Source: Siphonodentalium dalli
Lineage: Eukaryota; Mollusca; Scaphopoda; Gadilida; Siphonodentaliidae
NCBI GenBank assembly: GCA_032622095.1
Contig: CP136068.1
Span: forward strand, 186,425,309 to 186,489,308
Reading direction: 5' to 3'
DNA length: 64,000 nucleotides
Within the stretch, counting starts at the first letter, position 1, and the number at the start of each line of letters is the position of its first letter. Under the pieces are notes generated by a model. That model worked only from the letters and a program-made list of their open reading frames with translations, did not search any database and was not told the DNA's origin. Shown piece by piece: positions 1 through 9,065 of the stretch. The position numbers and the translations under genes are program-made.

Positions 1-805
1 CATGGCGATATAAATTACATTTGACTTTGTTGGAACGTTCACCAAAGGGTGCTATTTGGTGAGACCAGATTTGTGCATGATTCTCAATTGATATTCGGAA
101 GACGTGCATTGATTTACAGCAATAATTTAACTTCAAAGAACTTTGTTTAGTAGTGTTGGCTATGAGCCTGTCTATCTGCCGTACCCACCAATGTGTATGT
201 TGCATTAACTTTTACTTCACGGTTGTTTCACATGCTATATTTATTACATTATTTATCATTTGTGTCATTCATTGAGTAGGCCTCTATAACTGTGACGTCA
301 TCATCATTTCATCATGATCACATTTCTCTGCATTCATTCCTATTCATTTTCACCCCGCTTCTTATATATTTATTTATATTTACGGGGCTTTCCCCTCCCC
401 CTTTTTAATTCATTTCATCTTCATTTTTGCATTTTCGGCGTGCCACATTTTCTTTTTTGTGCTTTTTTGTTCTAGCATTATACATGTTAGGTCACACGCG
501 TATGGGCGTTTTTTCCTTATTCATTAATTTGTATTGCTAATGGTTTTCTCTTTATCATTTTCACATGGTCTATTTGTTTCTCTTGCAATTCCAGCCATCC
601 AATATTATTATATTAATACACATTTGTTCAGTTCACATCTATGTGGATTTTTGAGGTTTTGCAGCTCACAACTGTGTGGGCGTTTGGTGCATCCTGCAAT
701 ATGTTCATACGTTTTTATTTGTTGTATTTGCAGGTTAAAACATTAAAGCATTGTTTGATAACATGGTGGTTGTTATGGTCTTGACATGAGCAGGGAACTG
801 AAACA
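1..805 (+). repeat. 5' LTR of BEL/Pao retrotransposon, cut by window edge
   Basis: This stretch matches the 3' LTR at 5844-6645. The window starts 7 bp inside the LTR, because position 1 corresponds to 5851. It ends in ...AACTGAAACA at 805, and the 3' copy ends identically at 6645. By eye I count about ten substitutions and one 10 bp duplication-type indel (461-470) between the LTRs, so the insertion is recent. The 70-codon open frame at 534-746 lies wholly inside the LTR and is not a gene. A primer-binding site should follow directly; TGG trinucleotides occur at 816 and 826, but I could not match either to a tRNA 3' end. Confidence 0.93.
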
Positions 806-814
806 TTTTAACAC

Positions 815-2335
815 ATGGGAGACGCTGGCAACATGGCTGAAGCTGAAAACGTTGATGTTGCCAAAAGGAGCAGAAGTACGTCAAGGGGAAAATTCACACG
901 AATCTTCAATCGGTTATGCGAAGTTCTGACGGACGAAGATATGGATATTGTGCATAAGTTATTCGAACAGTTAGAACATGCTTATAACAATTTTGAAACG
1001 AAACATGATGAATATATGAATATGTTGGATGGAGAAACCGATGATGAAAAGTTGAAGGAACTTAATTCTGACATTGATAAGGTGTACAAACAATTATGTG
1101 ATGTTGACTCACAGGTAAAGAGGAGACAATAGAGAGAAATCCCTGCTGAAATGAAACCAAAAACTGTCCAAGCTGGATCTGCTTTCCGGGTAAAGAAATT
1201 GGAAGCTCCAAAATTTTCCGGTGATATTAGAAAATATCCGGGATTCCTTAGGGATTTTAAGAGACACATGGTCCCCTTATTTGGAGAGGACCCATATGCT
1301 TTGAAAAGTTGTCTTTCTGAGGAAGCCTTATCTACCGTGCTGTGTGTCGATGATGATTATTGGAAAATGATGGACAGATTAAACACAAAATATGGTGAGC
1401 CTGAAGTCCTCACGGATGTGATCATACGGGACATAAATTCGCTTCCTGACGTTGAAGATGATGATCCGGAGAGATTTGTGGGACTGGTTAATACGGTCGA
1501 ACGTTGTTGGCTGGACTTAAAGCAAGCTCATCTGGAAAGTGAGATGGATAACGCGACGGTTATGAACATCATCGAACGCAGGCTACCGGCCATACAGAAA
1601 CGCGAATGGACACTTACTAAACGGCGTAAAAGGGATACAAAGGGACGAGTTAAATTCGAGACTCTCTTGGATTTTTTATTGGAGGAGAAATGTGCTTCCG
1701 AATATGTATTATCACGTTCTCGCCGGAGCCCACATCACAAGCACAAGGTTAGTGCTGTGAATTCATCGACTGGACGAGAGGAAAAACTAATGGATGCCAT
1801 GCAGGAACACCTTACTGAGAATCAGAACATGATCAGGCAACTCGTCGAAAGTGTAGCACATCTGGCATGTGGTGATCGTGTAAGGGATGACATGTCACAA
1901 CCGAATGGTTCCTTCAAATGCTGGTTTCACAAAACGGACTCCCATGATATTTCAACTTGTGTAGCATTTGGCAAAATGGATGTGAGATCCAGAATCGAGT
2001 TACTACGAAAGAATAGCGGCTGCTTCTCTTGCCTTAAACTTAATCATCGTTCGAACAGATGTTCTAATCGAAAAGCATGTGAAATTCTCGATAATTCGCA
2101 ACGAAGATGTGGCAGGATGCACCACCCGTCTCTGCATACCGACGACAACAGTGCGTTTTCGTACCACAGCTCTTCACGAGATGCCGATAACAATGACTCA
2201 CGCAAAAAAACCATACTTATGTTCAGTAAGATTAAGTGTAAAAACAACATATTAACAACACTGTGGGATTCTGGGGCAGACGTATCTTTAGTTACGCATA
2301 AGATGGCGAGAGAGCTCGGTTTGAAAGGCTAGGAA
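815..2335 (+). pseudogene. gag: BEL/Pao Gag and start of protease, two in-frame stops
   Basis: One reading frame runs from the ATG at 815 through Gag into protease and is interrupted twice by TAG, at 1130-1132 and 2330-2332. After an acidic N-terminal part comes the DUF1759-type Gag core of BEL elements (from about 1190; residues FSGDIRKYPGFLRDF). A Cys/His-rich segment follows (CWFHKTDSHD, then CFSCLKLNHRSNRC), corresponding to the zinc-knuckle region. The aspartic protease start is visible as LWDSGADVSLV near 2262-2295, and the second TAG falls just after it. BEL elements normally encode Gag-Pol as a single polyprotein, so both TAGs are most simply inactivating mutations rather than programmed readthrough. 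No shift of frame occurs between the two stops. Confidence 0.9.
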
Positions 2336-4380
2336 GTGACACTATCAGTAACGAAAGTAGGTAACATCACCGAAACTTTGTATAGCAAGGAATATACTCT
2401 ACCATTGACGGACGCAGAAGGCAACACCTGGGAAATACAGGCGTATGGGATGGATGAGGTCACCGCACATGTCGGCCATGTGGATGTGAGTCGAGTTGTC
2501 AATCTGTTCGATGGAATAAACGCAAGTGATATCGAGCGTCCAACTGGAAGGGTAGATCTCTTAATTGGGACCGATTGTTGCAACTTAATGCCTAGAGTTG
2601 TCCAGGAATCGGGAAAGTTACAGCTGATGAAAAACAGCTTTGGCTACTGCCTTCGTGGATCTCACCCATTGATAGATGTACCAAAAGAAACTCGACCAAA
2701 CGTGATTCGCATTCATATGGTCTATGTTGATCAGTGCTCACTGAATTGTGCCACGTTCGTCAATACAAATAAGATACAAGAATCTCTTGACAGATTCTTT
2801 GAAGTCGACTCTCTAGGGACGTCATGTGACCCAAAGTGTGGAAGTTGCAAGTGTGGAAAATGTGCAATTGGTGGTAAAAACTTTTCTATTCAAGAAGAAC
2901 GGGAACTTGCGTTGATCGAGAACGGTCTGCATCTGGACTCTGTCTCATCGAAATGGACAGCTGAGTACCCTTGGGTAAGATCACCTAGCGACCTTCCGAA
3001 CAACTATCATGCGGTGTATTCTAGATTGAAATCGATAGAGAAACGCCTAATCAGAACAGGAGGTGACTATCCTAACAAATACATGGAGCAGATCAGCGAA
3101 ATGATTGAACGAAGGGTAGCACGCAAATTGTCTAAACAGGAGATTAGTGATTACAACGGTCCAGTGCATTACATTCCTCACCACGAAGTCCTTAAACCGG
3201 AGTCAGATTCCACACCCTTGCGCATTGTGTTCAATTCTTCTGCATCCTTTATGGGACACATTCTTAACAGCTACTGGGCTAAAGGGCCTAATGTTCTGAA
3301 TGATTTGCTTGCAGTACTAACCAGATTCAGGCAAGGTTACTGCGGTTTCATAGGTGGTATATCAAAGATGTTCAATTCCATCCTCATAAGTGAACTAGAC
3401 CAACACACACATCGTTTTCTGTGGAGAGACATGGACCTCACACGTGAACCCGATCAATACGTTCTCCAGGCCGTCACATTCGGTGACAAACCGAGTGGAA
3501 CTATCACGATCGTCGCACTGAAATGGACGGCTGAACTATTCAACAATTCACTACCTGGTGCATCAGAAATGATCGTGAAGAATAGTTACGTCGATGACAT
3601 TTTAAAGTCGGTGGAAACGCTTCAGGAAGCTGAACAGTTGGCTTCTGATGCTAATCGCATTTTGTCGCATGGAGGATTCTTCATAAAACATTGGGTAGGC
3701 TCTGGTGTGGGAACAGCCGAACGACTCAAACAATTCCAATTTGTCGAGAAACAAGACGAGAAAGTCCTTGGTGTGAGGTGGCATCCCATCAGTGATATAT
3801 TTTATTATAAAGTTATTCTTAATTTCTCAAAGAAAGCCAGAGGCGTGCGAGATGGGAGAAATTTACTGAAGCGGGATATCCCACAACTCACGATTCCCCG
3901 ACTTGAATTATGCGGTGCTGTGATTGCTTCTCGACTTCGAGAAAAGTTAATCAAGGAGATGACATGGCATTTCTCGCAAGTCATCCATATTGTGGACTCT
4001 ACGATCGTACGGGCGCAAATCCAGAAGGCCAGCTATGGGTTCCATTTGTTGCCACGAGAGTAGCGGAAATACAAGCAAAGACCCATCCGACTGGTGGTGG
4101 GTATCAAGCGAAGACAATGTCGGTGATATGACAACCAGGTGCACCGAACCCGAGAAATTGGGCACTGGAACGAGATGGCAGTGTGGTCCTGCGTACATCG
4201 CGAAGCCTATCGAACAGTGGCCTATTCGAAAGGACTGTGAACTGGATACATCAGCACTCCCAGACCACACGGGAGTGACTACTGTATGCACCACACAACG
4301 CAATGTGGACATCATTCCCGTCATATCTCACGGACACATTAATTTCAACATATTTGATTTTTGGCAAATATAACAGTTGG
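2336..4380 (+). pseudogene. pol: BEL/Pao protease end, reverse transcriptase and RNase H region, inactivated
   Basis: The frame continues from the TAG at 2330 through the rest of protease (LLIGTD) into a BEL-type reverse transcriptase. Motif C is present as YVDD (about 3586-3597). Motif A reads FIGGISKMF, where BEL reverse transcriptases normally have Asp before Ile, so the first catalytic aspartate is Gly in this copy (codon GGT, near 3355). The RNase H / peptidase A17-type region follows (IPRLELCGAVIASRLRE). From about 4030 the homology jumps between all three frames (VATRVAEIQ, then DPSDWWWVSSEDN), showing at least three frameshifts between 4030 and 4380. The copy is catalytically dead on both counts. 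Confidence 0.9.
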
Positions 4381-5825
4381 GATCATCTCATCCGTGTGGT
4401 TGGAATAATGCTTACTATTGCCGAAAGTAAGTCGTTCAAATCAGTTGCCAATCGCATCACTGTGGATGTTCTTGAGCATGCGGAATTGGAACTGATAAAA
4501 CATATTCAAAGTAATCTGCCTGAAAACTGGGAATATCGATATCGGCAATTGGGAGCAGAGAAGAATGAAGACGGTTTGGTCGTTGTTGGGTCGAGAATGC
4601 AAGAATGGATCAAAAGAACGTGGAACAGAACTGAATTCACTTTGTTACCTTCTGACCATCCGCTTGTGAGCCTTATACTTGAGGGTATGCACAGGAAGGA
4701 TCATTGTGGCGTTGACACAACGCTAGCGAAACTCAGAAGCAAGTACTGGATTCCCGGGCACACCGCTTGCTAAAGCAAATAAAGAAGCGATGCATTGTTT
4801 GTAGGCATTTAGAAAAACATGTTGTTGGACAAAGAATGGGATCTCTACCATTGGATCGACTAAAGCCTTCTCCCCCTTTCATGTACTGCGCCGTGGATCT
4901 TTTCGGTCCATTCGACATTAAGGACACTGTCAAGCGCCGAGTACATAAGAAAGCTTATGGTGTGATGTTTAATTGCCTTGCTTGTCGTGGAGTTTATGTT
5001 GATTTGGCCGAGGGTTACGATACCGACAGTTTTTTGATGGTGTTCAGACGGTTTGTTTCACAGAGGGGGTACCCCAAAAAGATAATATCTGATAGGGGAT
5101 CGCAGCTCGTTGCTGCAAGTAAGGAGCTACAAACGATTTCGCAGGGACTAGATTGGGATAAAATTAAATCTGATGGACGCAGGATGGGTCTGGAGTGGGA
5201 ATTTACGAAGTCTGCGGATGCACCATGGGAAAATGGGTGCAGTGAAGCTTTGATAAAGTCAATCAAGAGATGTCTAGAACGTTCTGTAGGTTGCAACGTG
5301 TTGACTTTCTCGGAATTTCAAACCATGCTATTCGAGGTTGCAAACTGTGTCAACAAAAGACCTATTGGTACAAAAACAAGTGACCCCAATGATGGTTCAT
5401 ACCTATGTCCTAACGAATTATTGCTAGGAAGAGCATCGTCTCGTGTTCACACCGATGCATGGTCCGACAGCACAGACTTTCGTATCCGCTGGAAATTTAT
5501 CCAACAACTCGTTGATTCATTTTGGAAGAAATGGCAACGTGCTTACTTCCATACTCTTATAATTCGGAAGAAATGGCATGCATTGGAAAGAGATTTGAAA
5601 GTTGGAGATGTTGTGTTAATTCCCGATTGCTCACTAAGTCGTGGTCAATACAGACTTGCCGAAGTGTGTTTAGCGGAAGCGGGACGAGATGGACGAGTTC
5701 GTGATGTATCTGTTAGATACAAGGCACAGGGTGTAGGATCGGAATATAAGGGGTGCAAGGACACCGTAGTGAAACGATCGGCACATCGACTGATACTCAT
5801 TCTTCCAGTTGAAGAACAAGAATGA
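4381..5825 (+). pseudogene. pol: BEL/Pao integrase, frameshifted
   Basis: Homology continues in the frame open at 4303-4773, covering the linker and the start of the integrase zinc-binding region (MHRKDHCGVDTTLAKLR). It then shifts near 4765 into the frame open to 5825. The catalytic core shows the D,D,E residues in context: VDLFGPF, ISDRGSQL and ENGCSEALIKS. The C-terminal DUF5641-like domain typical of BEL integrases follows (VGDVVLIPD). The stop is at 5823-5825, six bases before the polypurine tract. There is no open frame between it and the 3' LTR, so no env-like gene is present. Confidence 0.9.
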
Positions 5826-5830
5826 GTTTC

Positions 5831-5843
5831 AAGGCGGCGGGAG
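5831..5843 (+). promoter_or_regulatory. BEL/Pao polypurine tract
   Basis: A purine-rich run (aaggcggcgggag) ends directly at the TG that opens the 3' LTR at 5844. Its position and composition fit plus-strand priming. It defines the LTR start and shows that 7 bp of the 5' LTR lie outside the window. Confidence 0.8.
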
Positions 5844-6645
5844 TGTATCGCATGGCGATATAAATTACATTTGACTTTGTTGGAACGTTCACCAAAGGGT
5901 GCTATTTGGTGAGACCAGATTTGTGCATGATTCTCAATTGATATTCCGAAGACGTGCATTGATTTACAGCAATAATTTAACTTCAAAGAACTTTGTTTAG
6001 TAGTGTTGGCTATGAGCCTGTCTTTCTGCCGTACCCACCAATGTGTATGTTGCATTAACTTTTACTTCACGGTTGTTTCACATGCTATATTTATTACATT
6101 ATTTATCATTTGTGTCATTCATTGAGTAGGCCTCTATAACTGTGACGTCATCATCATTTCATCATGATCACCTTTCTCTGCATTCATTCCTATTCATTTT
6201 CACCCCGCTTCTTATATATTTATTTATATTTAAGGGGCTTTCCCCTCCCCCTTTTTAATTCATTTCATCTTCATTTTTGCATTTTCGGCGTGCCACATTT
6301 TCTTTTTTGTTCTAGCATTATACATGTTAGGTCACACGCGTATGGGCGTTTTTTCCTTATTCATTAATTTGTATTGCTAATGGTTTTCTCTTTATCTTTT
6401 TCACATGGTCTATTTGTTTCTCTTGCAATTCCAGCCACCCAATATTATTATACTACTACACATTTGTTCAGTTCACATCTATGTGGATTTTTGAGGTTTT
6501 GCAGCTCACAAATGTGTGGGCGTTTGGTGCATCCTGCAATATGTTCATACGTTTTTATTTGTTGTATTTGCAGGTTAAAACATTAAAGCATTGTTTGATA
6601 ACATGGTGGTTGTTATGGTCTTGACCTGAGCAGGGAACTGAAACA
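5844..6645 (+). repeat. 3' LTR of BEL/Pao retrotransposon
   Basis: This LTR is 802 bp, opens with TG and closes with CA. Host sequence resumes with gtctc at 6646. The same site without the insertion occurs at 8135-8140 (agtagtctcc), so the element entered between 'agta' and 'gtctc', 2 bp from the mature 3' end of tRNA-Asp. The matching left-hand duplication lies outside the window. Confidence 0.93.
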
Positions 6646-6647
6646 GT

Positions 6648-6719
6648 CTCCCCGGCGGGGAATTGAACCCCGGTCTCCCGCGTGACAGGCGGGGATACTT
6701 ACCACTACACTACCGAGGA
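6648..6719 (-). tRNA. tRNA-Asp (anticodon GTC)
   Basis: A 72 nt cloverleaf with a perfect acceptor stem (5' TCCTCGG with 3' CCGGGGA), discriminator G and anticodon loop CTGTCAC. The BEL 3' LTR begins 2 bp past the discriminator, so the T-run terminator that follows other copies (TTTT downstream of 8139) is replaced by LTR sequence carrying only TTT. Confidence 0.93.
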
Positions 6720-6872
6720 GTACGGATAAACCGTTAAACAATACCCGTATGGTTATAATGGACACCCATGTTTTAGTATCCGTTGACTGTTACATTATTA
6801 CATTAGAACAATGGATGCATAAATCCAAAATAAAACACAGAAACAAAACTGAAAAATAAGTCCACGAAAGGT

Positions 6873-6943
6873 TGACCCGACGTGATTTGAACACGCAACC
6901 TTCTGATCTGGAGACAGACGCGCTACCGTTGCGCCACGGAGTC
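6873..6943 (-). pseudogene. tRNA-Trp (CCA), probably defective
   Basis: The anticodon loop CTCCAGA is intact. One base of the 3' acceptor strand is missing (tgaccc on the plus strand against tgacccc at 8364), and the anticodon stem has a T:T mismatch next to the loop. It is 71 nt against 72 for the intact copy at 8364-8435. Confidence 0.82.
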
Positions 6944-7346
6944 GGACGATAGTTAGTGACTTCAATCTAGATTTGAATCCCGTCAGCTCCAAAGCGAAAT
7001 GCACCAATTAATCTAACGAGAATGTATTGTCCATATATTGTGTATATTTAGGGTCATAGTTGGATGTTGATAAAGAGTAATTTTCTGGGCTGTGATTTAA
7101 ATCAGAGATTATGCAGGAACTGCCGACTCAGTTGTTAGATATACATATATATCTGATCCGGCCAATATAACAGGGTTTACAGCATGAATCCACAAAAATA
7201 CACGCAATTCCAGGCAATTCGTCCAAAGTTCGGATCCCCGTTTTGTTGGGTTTTCATATTCAGCAACCTGTGGTCCATAGTAATTTACGTCCTTCAGTGG
7301 ATGTAAAGAAATCTCAGATAATTATTATATCTGTTAGCTATGGACA

Positions 7347-7419
7347 GATCCGGTGGTGTAGTGGTTATCACGTCTGCTTTACACGCAGAAGGTCGCGAGT
7401 TCGATCCTCGCCCGGACCT
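7347..7419 (+). tRNA. tRNA-Val (TAC)
   Basis: A 73 nt cloverleaf with anticodon loop CTTTACA. The acceptor strand GATCCGG against CCGGACC has one A:C mismatch at the second pair. The right-hand copy at 21644 is perfect there. A TTTTT terminator follows at about 7428. Confidence 0.88.
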
Positions 7420-7622
7420 GATTATCATTTTTGTCTTACTTTTGTTGAAGTGCCACATGTTATCTTGCGGTATATTGGTCTCGTCCTTCACACCCGTCGT
7501 CTCACTTAAAGTAACCAGCATGCAGAGAGAAACTGCGAGTAGGCCTATAGTTTAAATGTAAAATTAGTTGTTTTTTTCATCCTCGTTTCCCAATGACTGT
7601 GTGCATGTGTGATGACGTGGGT

Positions 7623-7695
7623 GCCCTGCTAGCTCAGTCGGTAGAGCACGAGACTCTTAATCTCGGGGTCGTGGGTTCGAGCCCCACGTTGGGCG
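7623..7695 (+). tRNA. tRNA-Lys (CTT)
   Basis: A 73 nt cloverleaf with anticodon loop CTCTTAA and a canonical T-arm. The acceptor reads GCCCTGC here against GCCCGGC in the copy at 21923, creating one U:U mismatch. TTTT follows at about 7704. Confidence 0.9.
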
Positions 7696-7895
7696 ATCTA
7701 ACTTTTCAATTTTAGGCTTTTTGTTGCATATTTCACGGAAATGCAACGAATTCCTCGCGTCTTTTTATTGTCGGCGGCGGCAAACCACATATGGTCACAT
7801 ATATAGCATATTTGTTTGTGAATCTGGTGCATCGTATTATTTTCGTCAGTCTCATTTCAGACCATTTCGATGGCACAAAAGTGCAAAAAATACGT

Positions 7896-7968
7896 CATCC
7901 CAGGTGGGGATCGAACCCACGGCCTCTGGATTAGAAGTCCAGCGCTCTATCCACTGAGCTACTGGGAC
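7896..7968 (-). tRNA. tRNA-Arg (TCT)
   Basis: A 73 nt cloverleaf with acceptor GTCCCAG / CTGGGAT, discriminator G and anticodon loop CTTCTAA. A run of six T follows in the direction of transcription. Confidence 0.93.
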
Positions 7969-8138
7969 TGTGCAAAATGTTTTGACTCATTGCATTGTAT
8001 TCAATCAATGAACAAACGGGAATGTCTACATATCCCCGTCATTAAAATATTGATCAGCATATTAAATGTGATGTAATGGATCTTCATAGCGTGTGCACAA
8101 AACAATTTTCAAGCACCAAAGACAAATAAAAGAGTAGT

Positions 8139-8210
8139 CTCCCCGGCGGGTAATTGAACCCCGGTCTCCCGCGTGACAGGCGGGGATACTTACCACTATA
8201 CTACCGAGGA
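8139..8210 (-). tRNA. tRNA-Asp (GTC), second copy
   Basis: A 72 nt copy like 6648-6719, with one T-stem mismatch (ACCCG for CCCCG). TTTT follows downstream, as expected for Pol III. This locus shows the uninterrupted state of the site hit by the BEL element. Confidence 0.9.
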
Positions 8211-8363
8211 GTACGGATAAACCGTTAAACAATACCCGTATGGTTATAATGGACACACATGTTTTAGTATCCGTTGACTGTTACATTATTACATTAGAAC
8301 AATGGATGCATAAATCCAAAATAAAACACAGAAACAAAACTGAAAAATAAGTCCTCGAAAGGT

Positions 8364-8435
8364 TGACCCCGACGTGATTTGAACACGCAACCTTCTGATC
8401 TGGAGTCAGACGCGCTACCGTTGCGCCACGGAGTC
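8364..8435 (-). tRNA. tRNA-Trp (CCA), intact
   Basis: A 72 nt copy with perfect acceptor GACTCCG / CGGGGTC, discriminator A, and a fully paired anticodon stem (TCTGA / TCAGA) around loop CTCCAGA. TTTTT follows downstream. The gypsy LTR begins at 8494, 58 bp upstream of its 5' end. Confidence 0.95.
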
Positions 8436-8493
8436 GGACGATAGTTAGTGACTTCAATCTAGATTTGAATCCCGTCAGCTCCAATGCTAAATG

Positions 8494-8750
8494 TGTAGTG
8501 AAAATGGATATATTGTGCGGACCAGCTTAATTCTTGTTGGGACAGCGCCACCTAGCGGCGCCGGGAACCGAGTGCCAGCTTCCGGGATCAGCCGGCAGAA
8601 CCGAAACTGAATCCAAACAAGACACATCATAAATAATTGTTGTTGCTAAATCATATGTAATCCTCGTATTTCTACATATATATTCGTGAGTATAATATCC
8701 TTTTCCATTCCATATATAATAATCTTACATGTGATAACCCCATTTTCACA
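8494..8750 (+). repeat. gypsy 5' LTR
   Basis: This LTR is 257 bp. Its ends are imperfect inverted repeats (TGTAGTGAAAATGG at the start; the reverse complement of the end is TGTGAAAATGGGG). It differs from the 3' LTR by one base (cata / caga in the middle). AT-rich stretches such as tatatataat near 8713 could serve as a TATA element. Confidence 0.9.
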
Positions 8751-9065
8751 TTAATGGCGTCGTTTCGTTAAATAATTGTGCTATTATTATCCCATTTTGC
8801 CTTCTCCATTTTCGCGTCGACACCGTGTTTTTCTCGTGTTCGTATTTCGATTTCCATCGTTATCGCGTCGTTTGCTATTGTATTTCTATTGTATTAAACA
8901 TATTGGTTTTTGTTTATATCTCTGCCTTCGCCTTATATTTGTAGTTTTAGGTAGATTCCATTTTCTGTCCTGTTTACCTTTTTTCTTTCGGAAAATTGGG
9001 TTGATTGATTGTTGTTAATTTTCATCGATCTCGAATGATATTTTGACCATACCCGTTATTGCAGT
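8751..9065 (+). promoter_or_regulatory. gypsy leader with candidate primer-binding site
   Basis: TGGCGTCGTTTCG begins at 8755, four bases after the LTR, the expected place for a tRNA primer-binding site, though I could not name the tRNA. The leader is pyrimidine-rich and holds an 80-codon open frame (8776-9018) that looks incidental. AG|GTAGAT at 8949-8956 is a possible splice donor for a subgenomic mRNA. Confidence 0.5.

Larger units (their letters stand above)
6646..8493. repeat. Left part of tandem tRNA gene array
   Basis: The order is Asp(-), Trp(-), Val(+), Lys(+), Arg(-), Asp(-), Trp(-), after which the gypsy element interrupts. The distance from Asp to the next Asp is 1491 bp, the repeat period. 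Spacers are nearly identical to those at 21208-23105. The Trp-Val spacer (6944-7346) lacks a ~35 bp segment present in the right-hand copies (about 21530-21562). Spacers contain only Pol III terminators and no coding sequence. Confidence 0.9.

Noticed and set aside
534-746. 70-codon open frame, repeated at 6374-6586
   Set aside because: Lies entirely within both BEL LTRs, so it is duplicated as part of the LTR and shows no recognisable protein feature.
816-845. BEL primer-binding site candidates TGGGAGACGC (816) and TGGCAACATGG (826)
   Set aside because: Neither complements the 3' end of any tRNA in this window or one I can recall with confidence.
1130-2332. Two TAG codons in BEL gag considered as programmed readthrough
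   Set aside because: They are at positions with no known regulatory logic (one inside Gag, one inside protease), and the same copy has frameshifts and a lost catalytic residue.
8855-8868. tcgttatcgcg in the gypsy leader as another pentaloop hairpin
   Set aside because: The bases flanking GTTAT are C and C, so no stem closes.
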